Notes under the pieces: generated by a model | Told to the model about the DNA's origin: nothing | Database searches by the model: none | The model's input: the letters and a program-made list of their open reading frames with translations, nothing else | DNA from: Xylogone sp. PMI_703 | Taxonomy: Eukaryota; Ascomycota; Leotiomycetes | Assembly: GCA_021399445.1 (NCBI GenBank) | Contig: JAJTUQ010000005.1 | Coordinates: forward strand, 248,001-312,000 | DNA: 64,000 nucleotides | Direction: 5' to 3' | Made by a program: the position numbers and the translations under genes | Part shown: one piece after another, positions 44,435-55,574 of the stretch | Numbering within the stretch: the stretch's first letter is position 1 | Layout of the letters: each line of letters begins with the position of its first letter

Positions 44435-46249
44435 CAGTGTAAACTCTCCATAACGATATGCGATATACCGATATCCTCGATATTGCGATTTTTTTTCCTG
44501 CACCAATTCGATTCCCATACAAATAACGATATTTGAAATATCGCCACCAACTACTCAAATATCGTTATATCACAGCTATTAGTCCTAATATTTACCATGC
44601 CCCGCAAGCAAATTTCTCTTGAACAGCGACGTGCTCTTCGCAATTGGGTTCGGTCGCAATACCCTCGCCCTTCGCAAAAAGCCTGTATTGAATGGTTTTA
44701 TGAAGAATTCCACCATAAAATTAGTCAATCTACAGTCTCTGAATCGTTATCTAGTCATTTTTCAAGCCTTGATAGCGATCTATTATCTCAACAGAGCAAA
44801 GATCGAGTTCGCATTCGAACTGCTCAATGGCCAGATCTTGAAAAGGTTCTTATCCTTTAGCAACTAAAAATTGAAGAAAAAGGAGGTGTGACTACCGGAG
44901 AACTTCTTCGAATAAAAGCTCAACAAATCTGGAAGCAACTTCCTATATATCAAGGCCAACCTTGCCTGGAATTCAGTAACGGCTAGCTTCAAAACTTCAA
45001 ACAGCGACACGGAATAACTCAACGTACAAGGCACGGAGAATTAGCATCTGTGCCTGAATCAGCAGAGGAAGAAATGAAAGGCCTTCGTACGTTAGCTAGA
45101 GAATACAATGAGGAAGATATGTATAATATGGACAAAACAGGTTTATATTGGAAAAGGACACCTTCTCGAGGTCTTACATCTCAACCCCGGCCTGGTGTGA
45201 AACTAGACAAAACTCACATCTCTCTTGTATTTTACTGTAATTCTACAGATAGCGATCGTCTTCCAGTTTAGTTTATTGGCAAAGCTAAAACACCTCATGC
45301 TTTACGAGGAATATCTGTGCTTACAATGAGAGGTCAATGGAGGTGGAATACAAAGGTATGGATAAATACTACAGTTATAGTTGAATGGCTTCAAGCCTTT
45401 TATATTCATATTGGCTCTGTACGACAAGTTCTCTTTACTATGGACAATTTCTCTCTGTATATTGTAGCACTTGAATTTGCATCTCTTCTACCAAATATTC
45501 GAATTTCTTGGTTTCCTGCCAATTCAACAAGTCAATTCCAGCCATTAGATCAAGGGATCATACAATCTTTGAAAGCATATTATCGACGACAACTTCTTTT
45601 ATTTATGATTCAAGCATTTGACGAAGGGCAAAATCTAATTGAATCAATGAATGTTCATTTAGTTATTCGTTGGGTTTTGTGCGCTTGGAATCACTCTGTT
45701 TCATCTACAACTATATATAATTGTTTTCGGAAATCTACGCTTATGAATAATCCTATTAATCTTCCGACATCAATCAACCCTCCGGATATTCATGAAATAT
45801 ATACACGAGTTGAGAAAGCTGGAAATATACATGATATGATGGCAATATCGACTTTTTTGAACCCTTTGGACGAAGCAATGATAGAAGAAGACTTACAACA
45901 AGACCCAGAGGATGTGTTAAGGGAAGTGATTGCAGAACACCTTCAAATTGAAGGTGATAATAATGATGATGACGACGATATTGAACCTATACGCCCTTCC
46001 TATACGATTCAAGCTGCTAAAGAAGCTTTGAAAGTCTTGATTGCTTTCACTGAAAGCAGAGATGACCTCAAAACTGAGCATTTGAGGTCAATTGAACGAT
46101 ATGAGCAAGAATTAGAACACCTTGATCATAGTAATCGCGTACAGAGCACTTTAGATAGTTGGATTACATAAGCTTCAATACAACGATATCCTTATTACAA
46201 CGATATATTTCAGCTGCACGGATTTCATCGTTATGGAGAGTTTACACTG
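44435..46249 (+). mobile_element. Fot1/pogo-type DNA transposon, 1815 bp, TA target site
   Basis: The ends are inverted: left CAGTGTAAACTCTCCATAAC, right the reverse complement, both running on through CGAT (about 24 bp). TA flanks both ends (44433-44434 and 46250-46251). Internal sub-terminal copies of the motif cgatat recur near both ends. One degenerate transposase frame fills the interior. The length and TA duplication are typical of Fot1/pogo elements of the Tc1/mariner superfamily in filamentous fungi. Confidence 0.95.
44597..46171 (+). pseudogene. Pogo/Fot1-type transposase with three TAG stops
   Basis: One frame of 524 codons from MPRKQISLEQRRALRNWV to LDSWIT, interrupted at 44858, 44984 and 45269. 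Two of the stops fall where Trp is expected (NG-stop-LQNFKQRHG, PV-stop-FIGKAKTP), so a G-to-A change explains them; the first (KVLIL-stop-QLKIEEK) fits a Gln codon changed by C-to-T. An N-terminal helix-turn-helix and CENP-B-like DNA-binding part come first. The DDE_1 domain shows its three acidic sites: NMDKTG, TMDNFSLY and QPLDQGII. The C-terminal end is acidic (DNNDDDDDIEP). It cannot make active transposase. The high share of C-to-T/G-to-A stops suggests repeat-induced point mutation. Confidence 0.92.
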
Positions 46250-46251
46250 TA

Positions 46252-47383
46252 TTTGATTTTAGGCCCAGCGGTGGCGCAGCTGAGCGAGTGGCGGTCCGCT
46301 CGTGGTCTTAAATTTGCTGCACCGGCGGCCAAACCCGCGAGGCTTGACAGGAGGCTTGACATCCCAAGCAGTATGGTATTCATAAAGAAGCCAAATCTAC
46401 TCATATCGTGCAGTATACAGCAATATCGTACCGGAAGCTTAAGGCCCTGTAAGCGAAGCCTGGGCCTGTAGAGTCTGAGGCACACAGGCCGACGAACTTT
46501 GAATGTCGTTTACTTCCTTTGTTTGAGCCAGTTATACTTAAATTAATCACTATACAGTTGAATTATTACAAGCTGAATATGTAAAAAATAGTTAGATATT
46601 CGAAAGCTAGTTAAATTAATAATATTGAATTCAAAATTGGCAATGGTTTCTGAGTGAATTGTCGTTTTGGTCAACTGAGCAGCTTTACTTTAATTATCCT
46701 TAATATGCTCCGATTGAATTACTATATTAAAATAGTAGTGGGTAAAATATAAAACTACAAAGGAAGACAAACATACTCGTTCGGCTCGCGAACAACATTT
46801 ACATCGAATATTTGTAATAGACCCGACAGGATTACTCCGCCAGATGCAAATTAATATTGCAATCAACGATAACGACAACAAAAAGTATAATCCTTATTTC
46901 AGAATTTCAGTTGCATTTCTCACAGAGTTTTGTTCATAGGATCTGCTTCATTCTAAAGTCAATTTACTTCGTCTTTCTTTTTCTCAAGCATACCACAGCA
47001 ATCTACAATCTCATGTGAAATAGTTTCCCAGTAACGACCCAGCTGGCCAACAGAGTTCTGTCTGGACGCGGCCATTCCAGCTCCATCCTTGAAATGCTCT
47101 ATATAGCTTTGACATCAAGTTTGCTAAATAGGGTAACTGTAAGCACCGCCCATGACAAATGATGCGCTGATCTTTCCTGAAAATCTTTCCCCAGATTTTC
47201 GGGTCAATAAAATGCGAATATCTTGGCGGACAGGGATTTTTCTATGGAGAAGGTGGATTGTGACATACTTTGGATAACTGGACTATATAATCAAGCTTGC
47301 TCATAATTCGGAGCTTCGAAAGAACTATACAGTTAGACTCTGATGCATAATAACCCTTTGTTTTGAGTTAATTGAACTCACAA
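46252..47383. other. Intergenic region with MITE-like relic and a GC-rich tRNA-like stretch
   Basis: Right of the transposon a GC-rich block (46262-46345) starts CCCAGCGGTGGCGCAGCTGA and looks like a tRNA-derived head, without a clear B box. It is followed by a relic related to the MITE at 20357-21058. The rest up to 47383 is AT-rich and should hold the promoter of the DUF1593 gene. Confidence 0.5.
46440..46620. repeat. Relic related to the right half of the 20357-21058 MITE
   Basis: Shares GGCCCTGTAAGCGAxGCCT, then GACxAACTTTG, the cagttata-(c/a)tt block with aatcattatacag-like spacing, and (a)aaatagttaNatat. Order and orientation are the same as at about 20660-20975. The terminal inverted repeat is missing, so the copy is truncated. 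Confidence 0.65.
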
Positions 47384-48892
47384 ATGCGATTTCTCGCAAT
47401 TGCCTTGTTTGCCAGCGTGCTTTCCGCTGCGCAATCACGCATTATCGGCAGGCCGGCGAACCTGCCTCGTACGGTTGTGACGACTGATATGGAGCAAGAT
47501 GATTTGACCTCGTTGATACGATACCTGCTTTACACTAATGAACTTGATACACAAGCCATAATTTACACTTCAAGCCGCTATCACTGGGCTGGTGATGGCA
47601 ATGGCACTGAGTTCTTCCTACCAGGCCGCGAGTACACAACTCCGCAAACGTCATGGCGCTGGACCGGCACACGAACTATCCAGGATATAGTCCTCAAGGC
47701 ATACGCAGAAGTATTCCCGAATCTGCGTCGACATGACCCACACTACCCGACACCCGGCGAATTGCTGTCCAAGGTTAGCATCGGTAACATTGACTTTGAG
47801 GGTGAGATGGATCATGATACGGACGGCTCAAACCTCATCCGGTCACTGCTTCTAGACAAAGACCCGCGGGCGCTGTATCTGCAGGCATGGGGTGGCACCA
47901 GCACCATTGCGCGTGCTCTAAAATCCATTGAAGAAAAGTATTCGCACTTACGGCAGTGGGCCCTTATAAAAGACGGAGTATCTCGCAAGGCCGTTATTCT
48001 AGCCAGCGGTTTCCAGGACGAGACATACGCAAACTACATCTCTCTAAGCTGGCCAAAGGTCCGTGTTGAGGAGCTGTCAGCTGGATACGCAACCTGGGGC
48101 TATAACTGCAATAGCGGCCAGGGCAACACCCGTGGCCTACCCAACAATCATGTATACTTCACTGGTGGCTGGATCAAAGGCAACATTGAAATAGGACCAT
48201 ATGGAAAGATATACCGCTCATGGCTGGACGGTCAGAAAATGCCGGGTGATCCACTTGATGTCTTTGGCAATGCAACCACGGCCGCGACATCGTTTTGTAA
48301 ACCTCTAGGCCCCTATGACTTCCTGTCCGAGGGCGATAATGTGGCTTTCAATCCCTTGTTAGCTACTGGCATTCAAGATCCGGCCAATCCAGCTCTCGGT
48401 GGTTGGGGTGGCCGCGCCAAGCAGAATACAAGCTCCACGGACCTATGGGTAATGGTTCCCACGGAGAAGAACGCGAGCGGTGCTAATGTGGCCGCCTACA
48501 CAACCAGCCGCTGGGCTGCCGCTGCCCAGAACGACTTTGCGGCTCGTATGCATTGGACATTGACACCGAGCTACCGCGATGGGAACCACGCACCATCATT
48601 GAAGATCTTGAATGGGCCGGTTGTGAAGGCACATCCGGGACAGACGGTGACTTTAACCAGTGAGACAAGCGATCCAGATCACGACAAGGTCACCACGTCG
48701 TGGTGGCAGTACTTCGAGGAAGGCACGTACCCTGGGACGGTCACAGTGACTGAGTACAGCAATAATCGAGTAAGGGTTGCTATCCCGGCCGATGCGAAGT
48801 CTGGTCAAACTATATCAATCATCTTACAAGGGACAGATGATGGGCAGTTTCCTTTGACTCGTTATGGCCGCGTATTTATTCACGTTATATGA
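47384..48892 (+). CDS. DUF1593 (nucleoside-hydrolase-like) secreted protein
   Basis: Single exon, 502 residues; the ATG at 47384 is preferred over an upstream TTG. A signal peptide (MRFLAIALFASVLSAAQS) is followed by PRTVVTTDMEQDDLTSLIRYLLYTNE, the aspartate-rich start of a nucleoside-hydrolase-like fold (DMEQDD in place of the usual DxDxxxDD), and by YHWAGDGNGTEFFLP, GSNLIRSLLL and LYLQAWGGTSTIARAL. The C-terminal ~100 residues form the beta-sandwich part of the family (HAPSLKILNGPVVKAHPGQT; DPDHDKVTTSWWQYFEEGTY; ILQGTDDG). Members are found in bacteria and fungi that feed on plant polysaccharides and have been annotated as cellulose-binding. Enzyme activity is not established. Located between the arabinofuranosidase block and the sugar transporter/beta-glucosidase pair. 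Confidence 0.9.
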   Translation: MRFLAIALFASVLSAAQSRIIGRPANLPRTVVTTDMEQDDLTSLIRYLLYTNELDTQAIIYTSSRYHWAGDGNGTEFFLPGREYTTPQTSWRWTGTRTIQDIVLKAYAEVFPNLRRHDPHYPTPGELLSKVSIGNIDFEGEMDHDTDGSNLIRSLLLDKDPRALYLQAWGGTSTIARALKSIEEKYSHLRQWALIKDGVSRKAVILASGFQDETYANYISLSWPKVRVEELSAGYATWGYNCNSGQGNTRGLPNNHVYFTGGWIKGNIEIGPYGKIYRSWLDGQKMPGDPLDVFGNATTAATSFCKPLGPYDFLSEGDNVAFNPLLATGIQDPANPALGGWGGRAKQNTSSTDLWVMVPTEKNASGANVAAYTTSRWAAAAQNDFAARMHWTLTPSYRDGNHAPSLKILNGPVVKAHPGQTVTLTSETSDPDHDKVTTSWWQYFEEGTYPGTVTVTEYSNNRVRVAIPADAKSGQTISIILQGTDDGQFPLTRYGRVFIHVI

Positions 48893-49890
48893 CCTGATGA
48901 AATAGTTGGATCCTTGAGGCCCTGAGCCCTGAACCGTTTAAACAAAAAGTTATAACATATATTGATCTCAGCTCATATTGTTTTGTTCATACAGATATGA
49001 AAGAAGATAACTATCAAAAAGTCACATAACCTGAATGCTTGCTATTACAGGAATTTGGCGTGTACATGGTTGTTTAACGTTTCTAACGAGTATAAAATTA
49101 CAGTTGTGAGGATTATCCATGTAACACTTGTGAGTTTTCTGGTGAGTAATGCTTATACTGTTTACTTCCGGCCTTGGATTATTGCAAGCCCCACAACAAA
49201 CGCGCATTGGGTCTAAGCCTAGAGAATGATTGAATCATTCAACGAGTGAGAATAACTCAAATTAACAAAATTATTTATCCTATTGAGGTTGTTCTATTGT
49301 TTTGGTATACTTTGAAATGTCACATCCCATCTATCACGCCCTCGAGCCACCTTAAACATAATGCCTGGAATACATCTGGTAGCTGGTTTTTGATCTTGCT
49401 CTTATTTGCCAACTCCCTAGTCCTTCGGCAACTAATCCCGGATTTGCCAAAACTCAATTGTCAAGTAATCAACTCCAGTGCGCGGGGAGACACGGAGCGG
49501 GACCTTGGAAAAACGTGACAAGGGCGCTAAGTAGGACAAGCTTCAGACGCTATTGTAGTTTGGCGGACTACAACTTCCTTTCGGGAAACTAAAGGCACTT
49601 ATGGATTATCAAACCTTAGTTTGCACATCTTTCATCAATAGTTGATCAGCTCCTGTAACTTCAGGGAAGTAGGCGTGAACAGTATTTTGATATTCGTAAG
49701 TATGATTAGATGAGCCATCATCAGCTGTGTTAAGTATTATCTCGGATATAACGAGAGTCTGTGTACAATATGTATTGACTAAGTGTGTTCTAAGTTTATA
49801 GAGGAAAACCTATATTATGTATTGTGTTGTGTTGTAACCCCTACCGGTTGACTTAGAAGTTAGAACACCCTCTAAAGCCTCCGATACCGA
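48893..49890. other. Intergenic region with a copy of the CK2-like gene's 3' end
   Basis: Contains the repeat at 48996-49122. The remainder is AT-rich; a short palindrome (AATGATTGAATCATT-type) is near 49226. No intact gene. Confidence 0.5.
48996..49122. repeat. Duplicate of the CK2-like gene's last codons and 3' flank
   Basis: About 127 bp matching 55446-55574 in the same orientation, for example tatgaaagaagataact, then caaaaagtcacataa and gtgaggattatccatgt. On the minus strand it still reads DNPHN, the start of the kinase's last codons, then diverges. Differences are mainly single transitions. Confidence 0.85.
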
Positions 49891-51766
49891 TTACTTAGCC
49901 ACTTCAACCTCGTAGACCTCACTCACCATTGCCTCCTTTCCTAAAGTACGTTGTGCGGCGGCAGCCTCCTTGCCCTCAAACAACTCGGAGATCTCCTCTA
50001 GAGTAAAGCCTTTCGTCTCAGGGAATACAAAGTAAACAACTAATATCTCGATGACAAGCCATCCAATATATACACAATAATACTTCCAACCCATAGCATC
50101 CATTGCAATGGGATTCACGAATTGGTTGAGGAAAAGTGAGGCTTTGTTGGAAAAGACAAGCACGGATATTCCCATGGCACGAATACGGTACGGCAAAATT
50201 TCAACCTATCAATAACTTAATCAGCACCATACTATTCTATAGAATACTTGGATAGTCATGCAAGGATATGAGACAAAGGTTAACTTACTGGATAGAGATA
50301 CAAAAGCGGGTTGAAGGCGATATTGAAGCAGGTGTAGTAGATAAAGATGAATCCGAGGGCACCATTCGCTGCACCGACATCTCCATGAGTATTATATACT
50401 GCAAGACAGGTTGTCAGGGCTGAAAATGTGAGAAACATGCTAATTGTCGAGAAGATGAATAATGGACGTCGACCGATGCGGCTAACCCCAAAGGCTGCTG
50501 CTAAAGATGTGATATAATTGACGGTGGTTAAGATACCGTTGATACGTGTCTGCGTTTTCTGTGCCGTGATACCGATGCTTGTTAAGATCTTTGCTAAATA
50601 ATAAGATACCAGACCATTTCCTACAATGTTTAATTATGTTAGTGAGTGTAAAGCAGTTTGACTTGAAGTGGATCCGGTGTCCACACATAGTCCTCACCTG
50701 ACCACTGCCCAAAAGCGCCAACACAAATTACAATGAACAGCCTCTTCCTATTAGCACCAGTCGCCCATAGTTGAGAGATACCTTCACGTGCGGCCTCAGC
50801 CTCGATTCTGATGATATCGGAGATTTCTGCCATCTCAGCCGTCACGAGAATATTTTCTCGGTCACCAGCACCATGAGCATTTGCAAGTACAGTCAGGGCA
50901 TCCTCATGACGATCTTTTGAGATAAGCCATCTGGGAGATTCCGGTAACCACATTATCATACATAGTGATAGAAGGGCAGGAACTCCTTGGATGATTGATG
51001 GAATTCGCCAGCCCCAGGTACTGGTCATTGGGAAAGTGCCATATGTTGTCCATGCTGCAATTACTGCACCGAGATCTAAGAGCTCTATTAGTACCCATTT
51101 AATCCTTAGCAATGGGATAGCCTACATACACCACGTCGTATTGAACAGAGAAGTAAACGTTACACGATCACGAGGATGAGCAAGTTCTGTTATCAAAATT
51201 GGTGCCGCCGTCTAGAGTAATAGATTAGCATTATGTTTTTTGTAAACAGAGCCCGGCACACTCACCAGAGCGATTGTAACGCCAAACCCCAGGACGATTC
51301 GCGCAGCCACAAATGAGCCGACTATTACCAAGTATCAGCAGTACTTCACTATGAGGGTTAACTTTACCAAGCACTCACTATTTTGGGAAGCAGACTGAAC
51401 AGCAACTCCAACGACCATGATCAAACTACCGAAGAAGACGGACCATCGTCTACCAAAGCGATCGCTGATGAAAGCTGAGACAGGAGTTGAAATGATGGCA
51501 CCAAGTGGATAACTCGCAGATAGGAGACCTAGAATAGCTCCTCTGGGGCTGTGAAAGGTCAGTTTCCAAGTGTCAAGAGCTTGAAGCCCGTTCAACATCG
51601 ATCCGTCATAGCCATTTGTAGCTGCAACAAATAGACAGGCAGGTATCAATATTGCATAGAGCTTCCGGAGGCTTTGGTCGCGATACCATGGAATTGCCGG
51701 TATCAGTCTCAGAATTTCTGCGACGCTTTCCTGGGGACGGATCACTCCGGTCTCAAGGGTAGCCAT
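49891..51766 (-). CDS. MFS sugar transporter, hexose/disaccharide permease type (6 exons)
   Basis: Model complement(join(49891..50205, 50289..50620, 50698..51075, 51130..51211, 51266..51321, 51379..51766)), 516 residues, all joints in frame. Twelve hydrophobic segments. Sugar-porter signatures: DRFGRRW (motif after TM2), the VAARIVLGFGVTIA segment, the PESPRWLISKDR block after TM6, the GRRPLFI block, and PETKGFTLEEISELF after TM12. FNTTWYLGAVIAAWTTYGTF, restored by splicing, is typical of fungal lactose/cellobiose-permease-like members. It is divergent from a GH3 beta-glucosidase with 713 bp between starts, as in fungal disaccharide uptake pairs where the sugar is imported and cleaved inside. 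Substrate is inferred. Confidence 0.92.
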
Positions 51767-52479
51767 GGTGGTATTCTCTTTTGCGGGTCTTCAAGAGAGA
51801 GATTGTATTCAGAAGAACAAGACTGAGTCTCAGGCAAGGTGTAGGGGCTGTCTTGGCTGAAGAGACGCAGGCATCTTTTAAAGGGGGAGATCAAGAGAGC
51901 AATCTACGAATAGTTTATGTATCCTTGGAAGATGTTGTTGGTCCTGTGAAGGCAATAAGCCACAGCGTGCCACTCCATCCGACTGAGCAGATAGCTTTAT
52001 CCGTAGATGACATGGGATGACCGGCCAATACCTAGCAATGGATATGCAGAAACCTCCATTTCCCCACAACCTAAAGACATTAAATCGTCTGGGGCTAGAA
52101 CGGGGCGCAAGCTAGGGTGAAAACTCCGCAAAGAGGTTTTCCGCTTCAGTAACAGCTCTTAGCGGGACGGGGACGCTCCGCGAAGTATATGTGAATCGAC
52201 CCTCAGTTAACCCCATTCTTGGCCTCCGATCGGACGGTCCCCGACTCTTGGCGCACATACAAACATTCTCTACGTAATTTTCATGGCGAGCTCTTCACCC
52301 TCTAACAAGAGTTAACCTCAAAATAACTGATAATGCTTGTAAAACTACCCAGACTGGAGCCATAGTCGCAGCTACATAAAGAACTCGGATCATGAAGAAA
52401 TACAAAACCTCATATATGTCTATTTCCTTCCAGAGTCGTTAATCTCATCTGGAGCTATACAGTATTATTTTCTATTAAA
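51767..52479. promoter_or_regulatory. Bidirectional promoter of sugar transporter and beta-glucosidase, with CreA-like sites
   Basis: Shared 713-bp upstream region. Two matches to the CreA carbon-repressor consensus SYGGRG lie close together: CTGGGG at 52089-52094 and its partner on the other strand (ccccac, 52062-52067). An everted CCG/CGG palindrome, TCCGATCGGA (52225-52234), could be a Zn2Cys6 activator site. Such short motifs occur by chance, so the call is tentative. A 79-codon frame inside the region is treated as chance. Confidence 0.4.
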
Positions 52480-55273
52480 ATGGGTTCAATAACCATAGAT
52501 GCCGACGTTGATGACATTATATCGAAACTTACACTAGAGGAAAAGGTCAGCCTGCTAGCTGGCAAAGATTGGTGGAGAACACCAACGATAAAGAGAGATG
52601 GTGTTTTTGTACCACATATTAAGGTTTGAGCCTTTTCATACTCTCAAACTGAGTAGACACAGTCATTTAACATAGACAGGCAACAGATGGACCGAACGGA
52701 GCTCGAGGTGAGAGCTATGTGAGCGGTATACGCGCAGCATGCTTTCCATGTGGAACATCTCTCGGTTCTACATTCGACGTTGATTTACTCTTCGAATTTG
52801 GCAAAGCAGTGGCGAAAGAGGCAATAACGAAATCTGCAAATGTGTTATTGGCACCGACTATGAATGTGATTCGCTCCCCATTAGGTGTGTTTTCTGTAAG
52901 ATAAAATTTTCCAAATACATTTAACTGACCAGTATCAAACTTCAAGGAGGTCGGAATTACGAAACGTATTCAGAAGATCCATTTGTACTAGGCAAATTAG
53001 CTGCAGCATATATTAATGGTGATATAAAACTGGATAGAGTCCACAGAGTGTAACTAAGATATCTCATAGGGTGCCAGTCCATGGGCATTGCAGCCACGCC
53101 CAAGCATTTCGTCGCAAACGAAGCTGAAAACCGTCGGAATTATCTCAACGTTGTGGTGGATGAGCAGACTCTCCGAGAAATATATTTATTCCCCTTTCAA
53201 TTGGCCTTGAAGCTATCCAAACCTCTATGTTTCATGACGTCGTAAGTTCATTATTACCAACATTATTGATCCCAAAAATCTAACATGTCAAGATACAATC
53301 GTGTTAATGGCACCTATGTATCCGACGACAGACGCTTTGTTGAAGATATCCTCCGACGGGAATGGGGATTCGATGGATTAGTTGTTTCCGACTGGATGGG
53401 TACATATTCTACCGATAAGAGCATATGTGCGGGCGTTGACCTAGAAATGCCGGGTCCCCCGAAATGGCGTGGGAAGAAGCTTATAGATGCGATTAAAAAC
53501 GGGCTTGTTTCGGAGTCGGTAGTGAATTTGAGTGCATGGAGAGTAATAGCACTAGCAAAAACCCTCGGTTTATTTGAGAATCCAGATGAGCCACCAGAAA
53601 GAGAGGTTGAGGATGAAGAGAGAGATAACTTCATACGTGACACAGCTGCGGAAGGAATGGTGTTACTGAAGAATGATGCACACGTCCTGCCTCTTAGGAA
53701 AGGAGCAAATGTTGCCCTTATCGGACATCTAGCCCAGGTTGTTAGTCTTGGAGGTGGTGGAAGCGCCCGAGTCGACGCTCTGCACGCAGTCACGCCAATC
53801 GAAGGCTTCAAGGAGCTCGGCATTGAACATAAATTCGAACCTGGCGTACCAGTTTATGGAGCGCTGCCTCACGCAGACCCTGCTATAGTCTCTTATCCAT
53901 CAAAATGGGAATCCGCGTCCATTGTGCCTTCCGGTGGGAATGTCAAGTTGCAATGGTTCAACGGTTCGAGTGTGGGGGGGAACTTGGCTTTTGAGGAGGA
54001 TATTCAACAAGCCGAATACATGATCAAAGAGGCTTGGCCTCACTACTTAGATACCGATTATTGCACTCGGATGGAGTTTGATGTGACACCTCGAACCACC
54101 GGGAAACACACGTTTTCTATCATCTCTACAGGTAAAGCAATCTGTTATATTAATGGTGAAGTGGCCTTTATCCGGGAGCAGGAGACAGATCTACAATACG
54201 AATCCTTCTACTTCTTCAAGTCTAAGCTCGAACGTAGATTTTCATACAGTATGGTGGCAGGCCGACGCTATTCGTTGGTACTCGAATCCTGGGCAACAGA
54301 TCCTAAGATTCTGAACTCTCCACCGTTGAATGGCAGGATGCATCAAGGTTCATCACTCCGTTTCTTCGAATATGTTGACATCCAGCAGCGTATCTCTCGA
54401 GCTGCATCCCTTGCTGCAGAATCAGACTACGCTGTTGTCTGTGTAGGAAACACAAACGAAATTGAATCTGAGGGATACGATAGAGATACAATGGATCTAT
54501 CGGCAGACCAATATACCTTGATCAATGCTGTCGCGGCGTCGAATTCTAAGACTATCGTGGTGAACTTCTCTGGAGCACCTGTCACCATGACTCAGTTTGT
54601 TGATAATGTCCCTGCAATCCTTCAAGCATGGTTTCCTGGGCAAGAGTGCGGCCACTCCGTTGCCCGAGTCCTCGCAGGTATTGTCAATCCTTGCGGTCGC
54701 CTTCCGCTGTCTTGGCCTCGTCAGCTACAAGATAATCCCTCATATGGTAATTTCCCAGTCGATGACAATGATGTTTTGAGATATGCAGAAGGCCTTAGTA
54801 TGGGCTACCGACACTATGATCGGAATGATGTCCCGAACCCGCTGTTCCCATTTGGCTTTGGTTTGAGCTATACCACATTTGAGGTACAGGATGCACAACT
54901 GCTTCATCCGGTGGAGGTTATGGGTGATGGTATTGAGGGGCAATTCAAGCTATCCTGCTCCATTCAAAACACAGGAGATAGACCTGGCAAAGCAGTAGTT
55001 CAGTTTTATATACAGTATCCGAAGGTATCGACGGGATTAACTCGGCCTCGGAAAGAATTGAAAGCATTTCAGAAAATCTCACTTCTCGCAGGAGAGACTG
55101 GCTATGCGGAAGTGGCTTTTGATAAATATAGCATCAGTTTTTATGATGCCGCCAAAGCATGTTGGCGTATTCAAAAGGGGCAGTATATGGTGCATGTGGG
55201 CTTATCTTCTACAGATATCGTAGCGCATGTACCATTATCTGTAACACAGGACTATGAGTGGACTGGTATTTAG
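52480..55273 (+). CDS. Beta-glucosidase, GH3 with PA14 insert, intracellular type (5 exons)
   Basis: Model join(52480..52623, 52680..52884, 52947..53018, 53070..53241, 53293..55273), 857 residues. No signal peptide: MGSITIDADVDDIISKLTLE leads straight into the GH3 N-terminal domain. Substrate-loop motifs are ATDGPNGARG, GRNYETYSEDP, and TPKHFVANEAEN. The nucleophile is Asp231 in VVSDWMG. A PA14 domain is inserted at about residues 410-540 (RTTGKHTFSI, YINGEVAF), as in yeast-type and many intracellular fungal beta-glucosidases. The GH3 C-terminal domain (NTNEIESEGYDRDTMDLS; acid/base region) and the fibronectin-III-like end (GDRPGKAVVQFYI; TRPRKELKAFQKISL) are complete. It should hydrolyse imported cellobiose or aryl-beta-glucosides. 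Divergent from the sugar transporter. Confidence 0.94.
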
Positions 55274-55445
55274 ACTGGAAGCAGATACTTGCTCTGGGGG
55301 GAGCTAGCTCGCTAGCTCGCTCGCTGCTTAGATTGTACACACGCTGTGACGCCTGTGAGACTTAGATTATAGCTTAAAGTTGAGACCCAGAAATTGATCG
55401 CACCAATTTGTTCATAGGGTTCCGCTGTTAGGCATACTTAATATT

Positions 55446-55574
55446 TATGAAAGAAGATAACTGTCAAAAAGTCACATAAGCTGAATGTTTGATATTACAG
55501 GAATTCGGCGTTTACACGGTTTGTTTAACGTTTCCAACGAGTGTAAAATTACAAGGTGTGAGGATTATCCATGT
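55446..55574. repeat. 3' end of the CK2-like gene, duplicated at 48996
   Basis: Partner of 48996-49122. Here it joins the stop codon and last codons (DNPHTL) of the kinase gene to its downstream flank. The match ends abruptly after ccatgt on the kinase side. Confidence 0.85.

Noticed and set aside
46231..46485. Minus-strand frame whose product starts like a signal peptide, considered as the missing first exon of the secreted-protein remnant
   Set aside because: It runs into the transposon end, overlaps the MITE-like relic, and no splice path joins it to the remnant with confidence.
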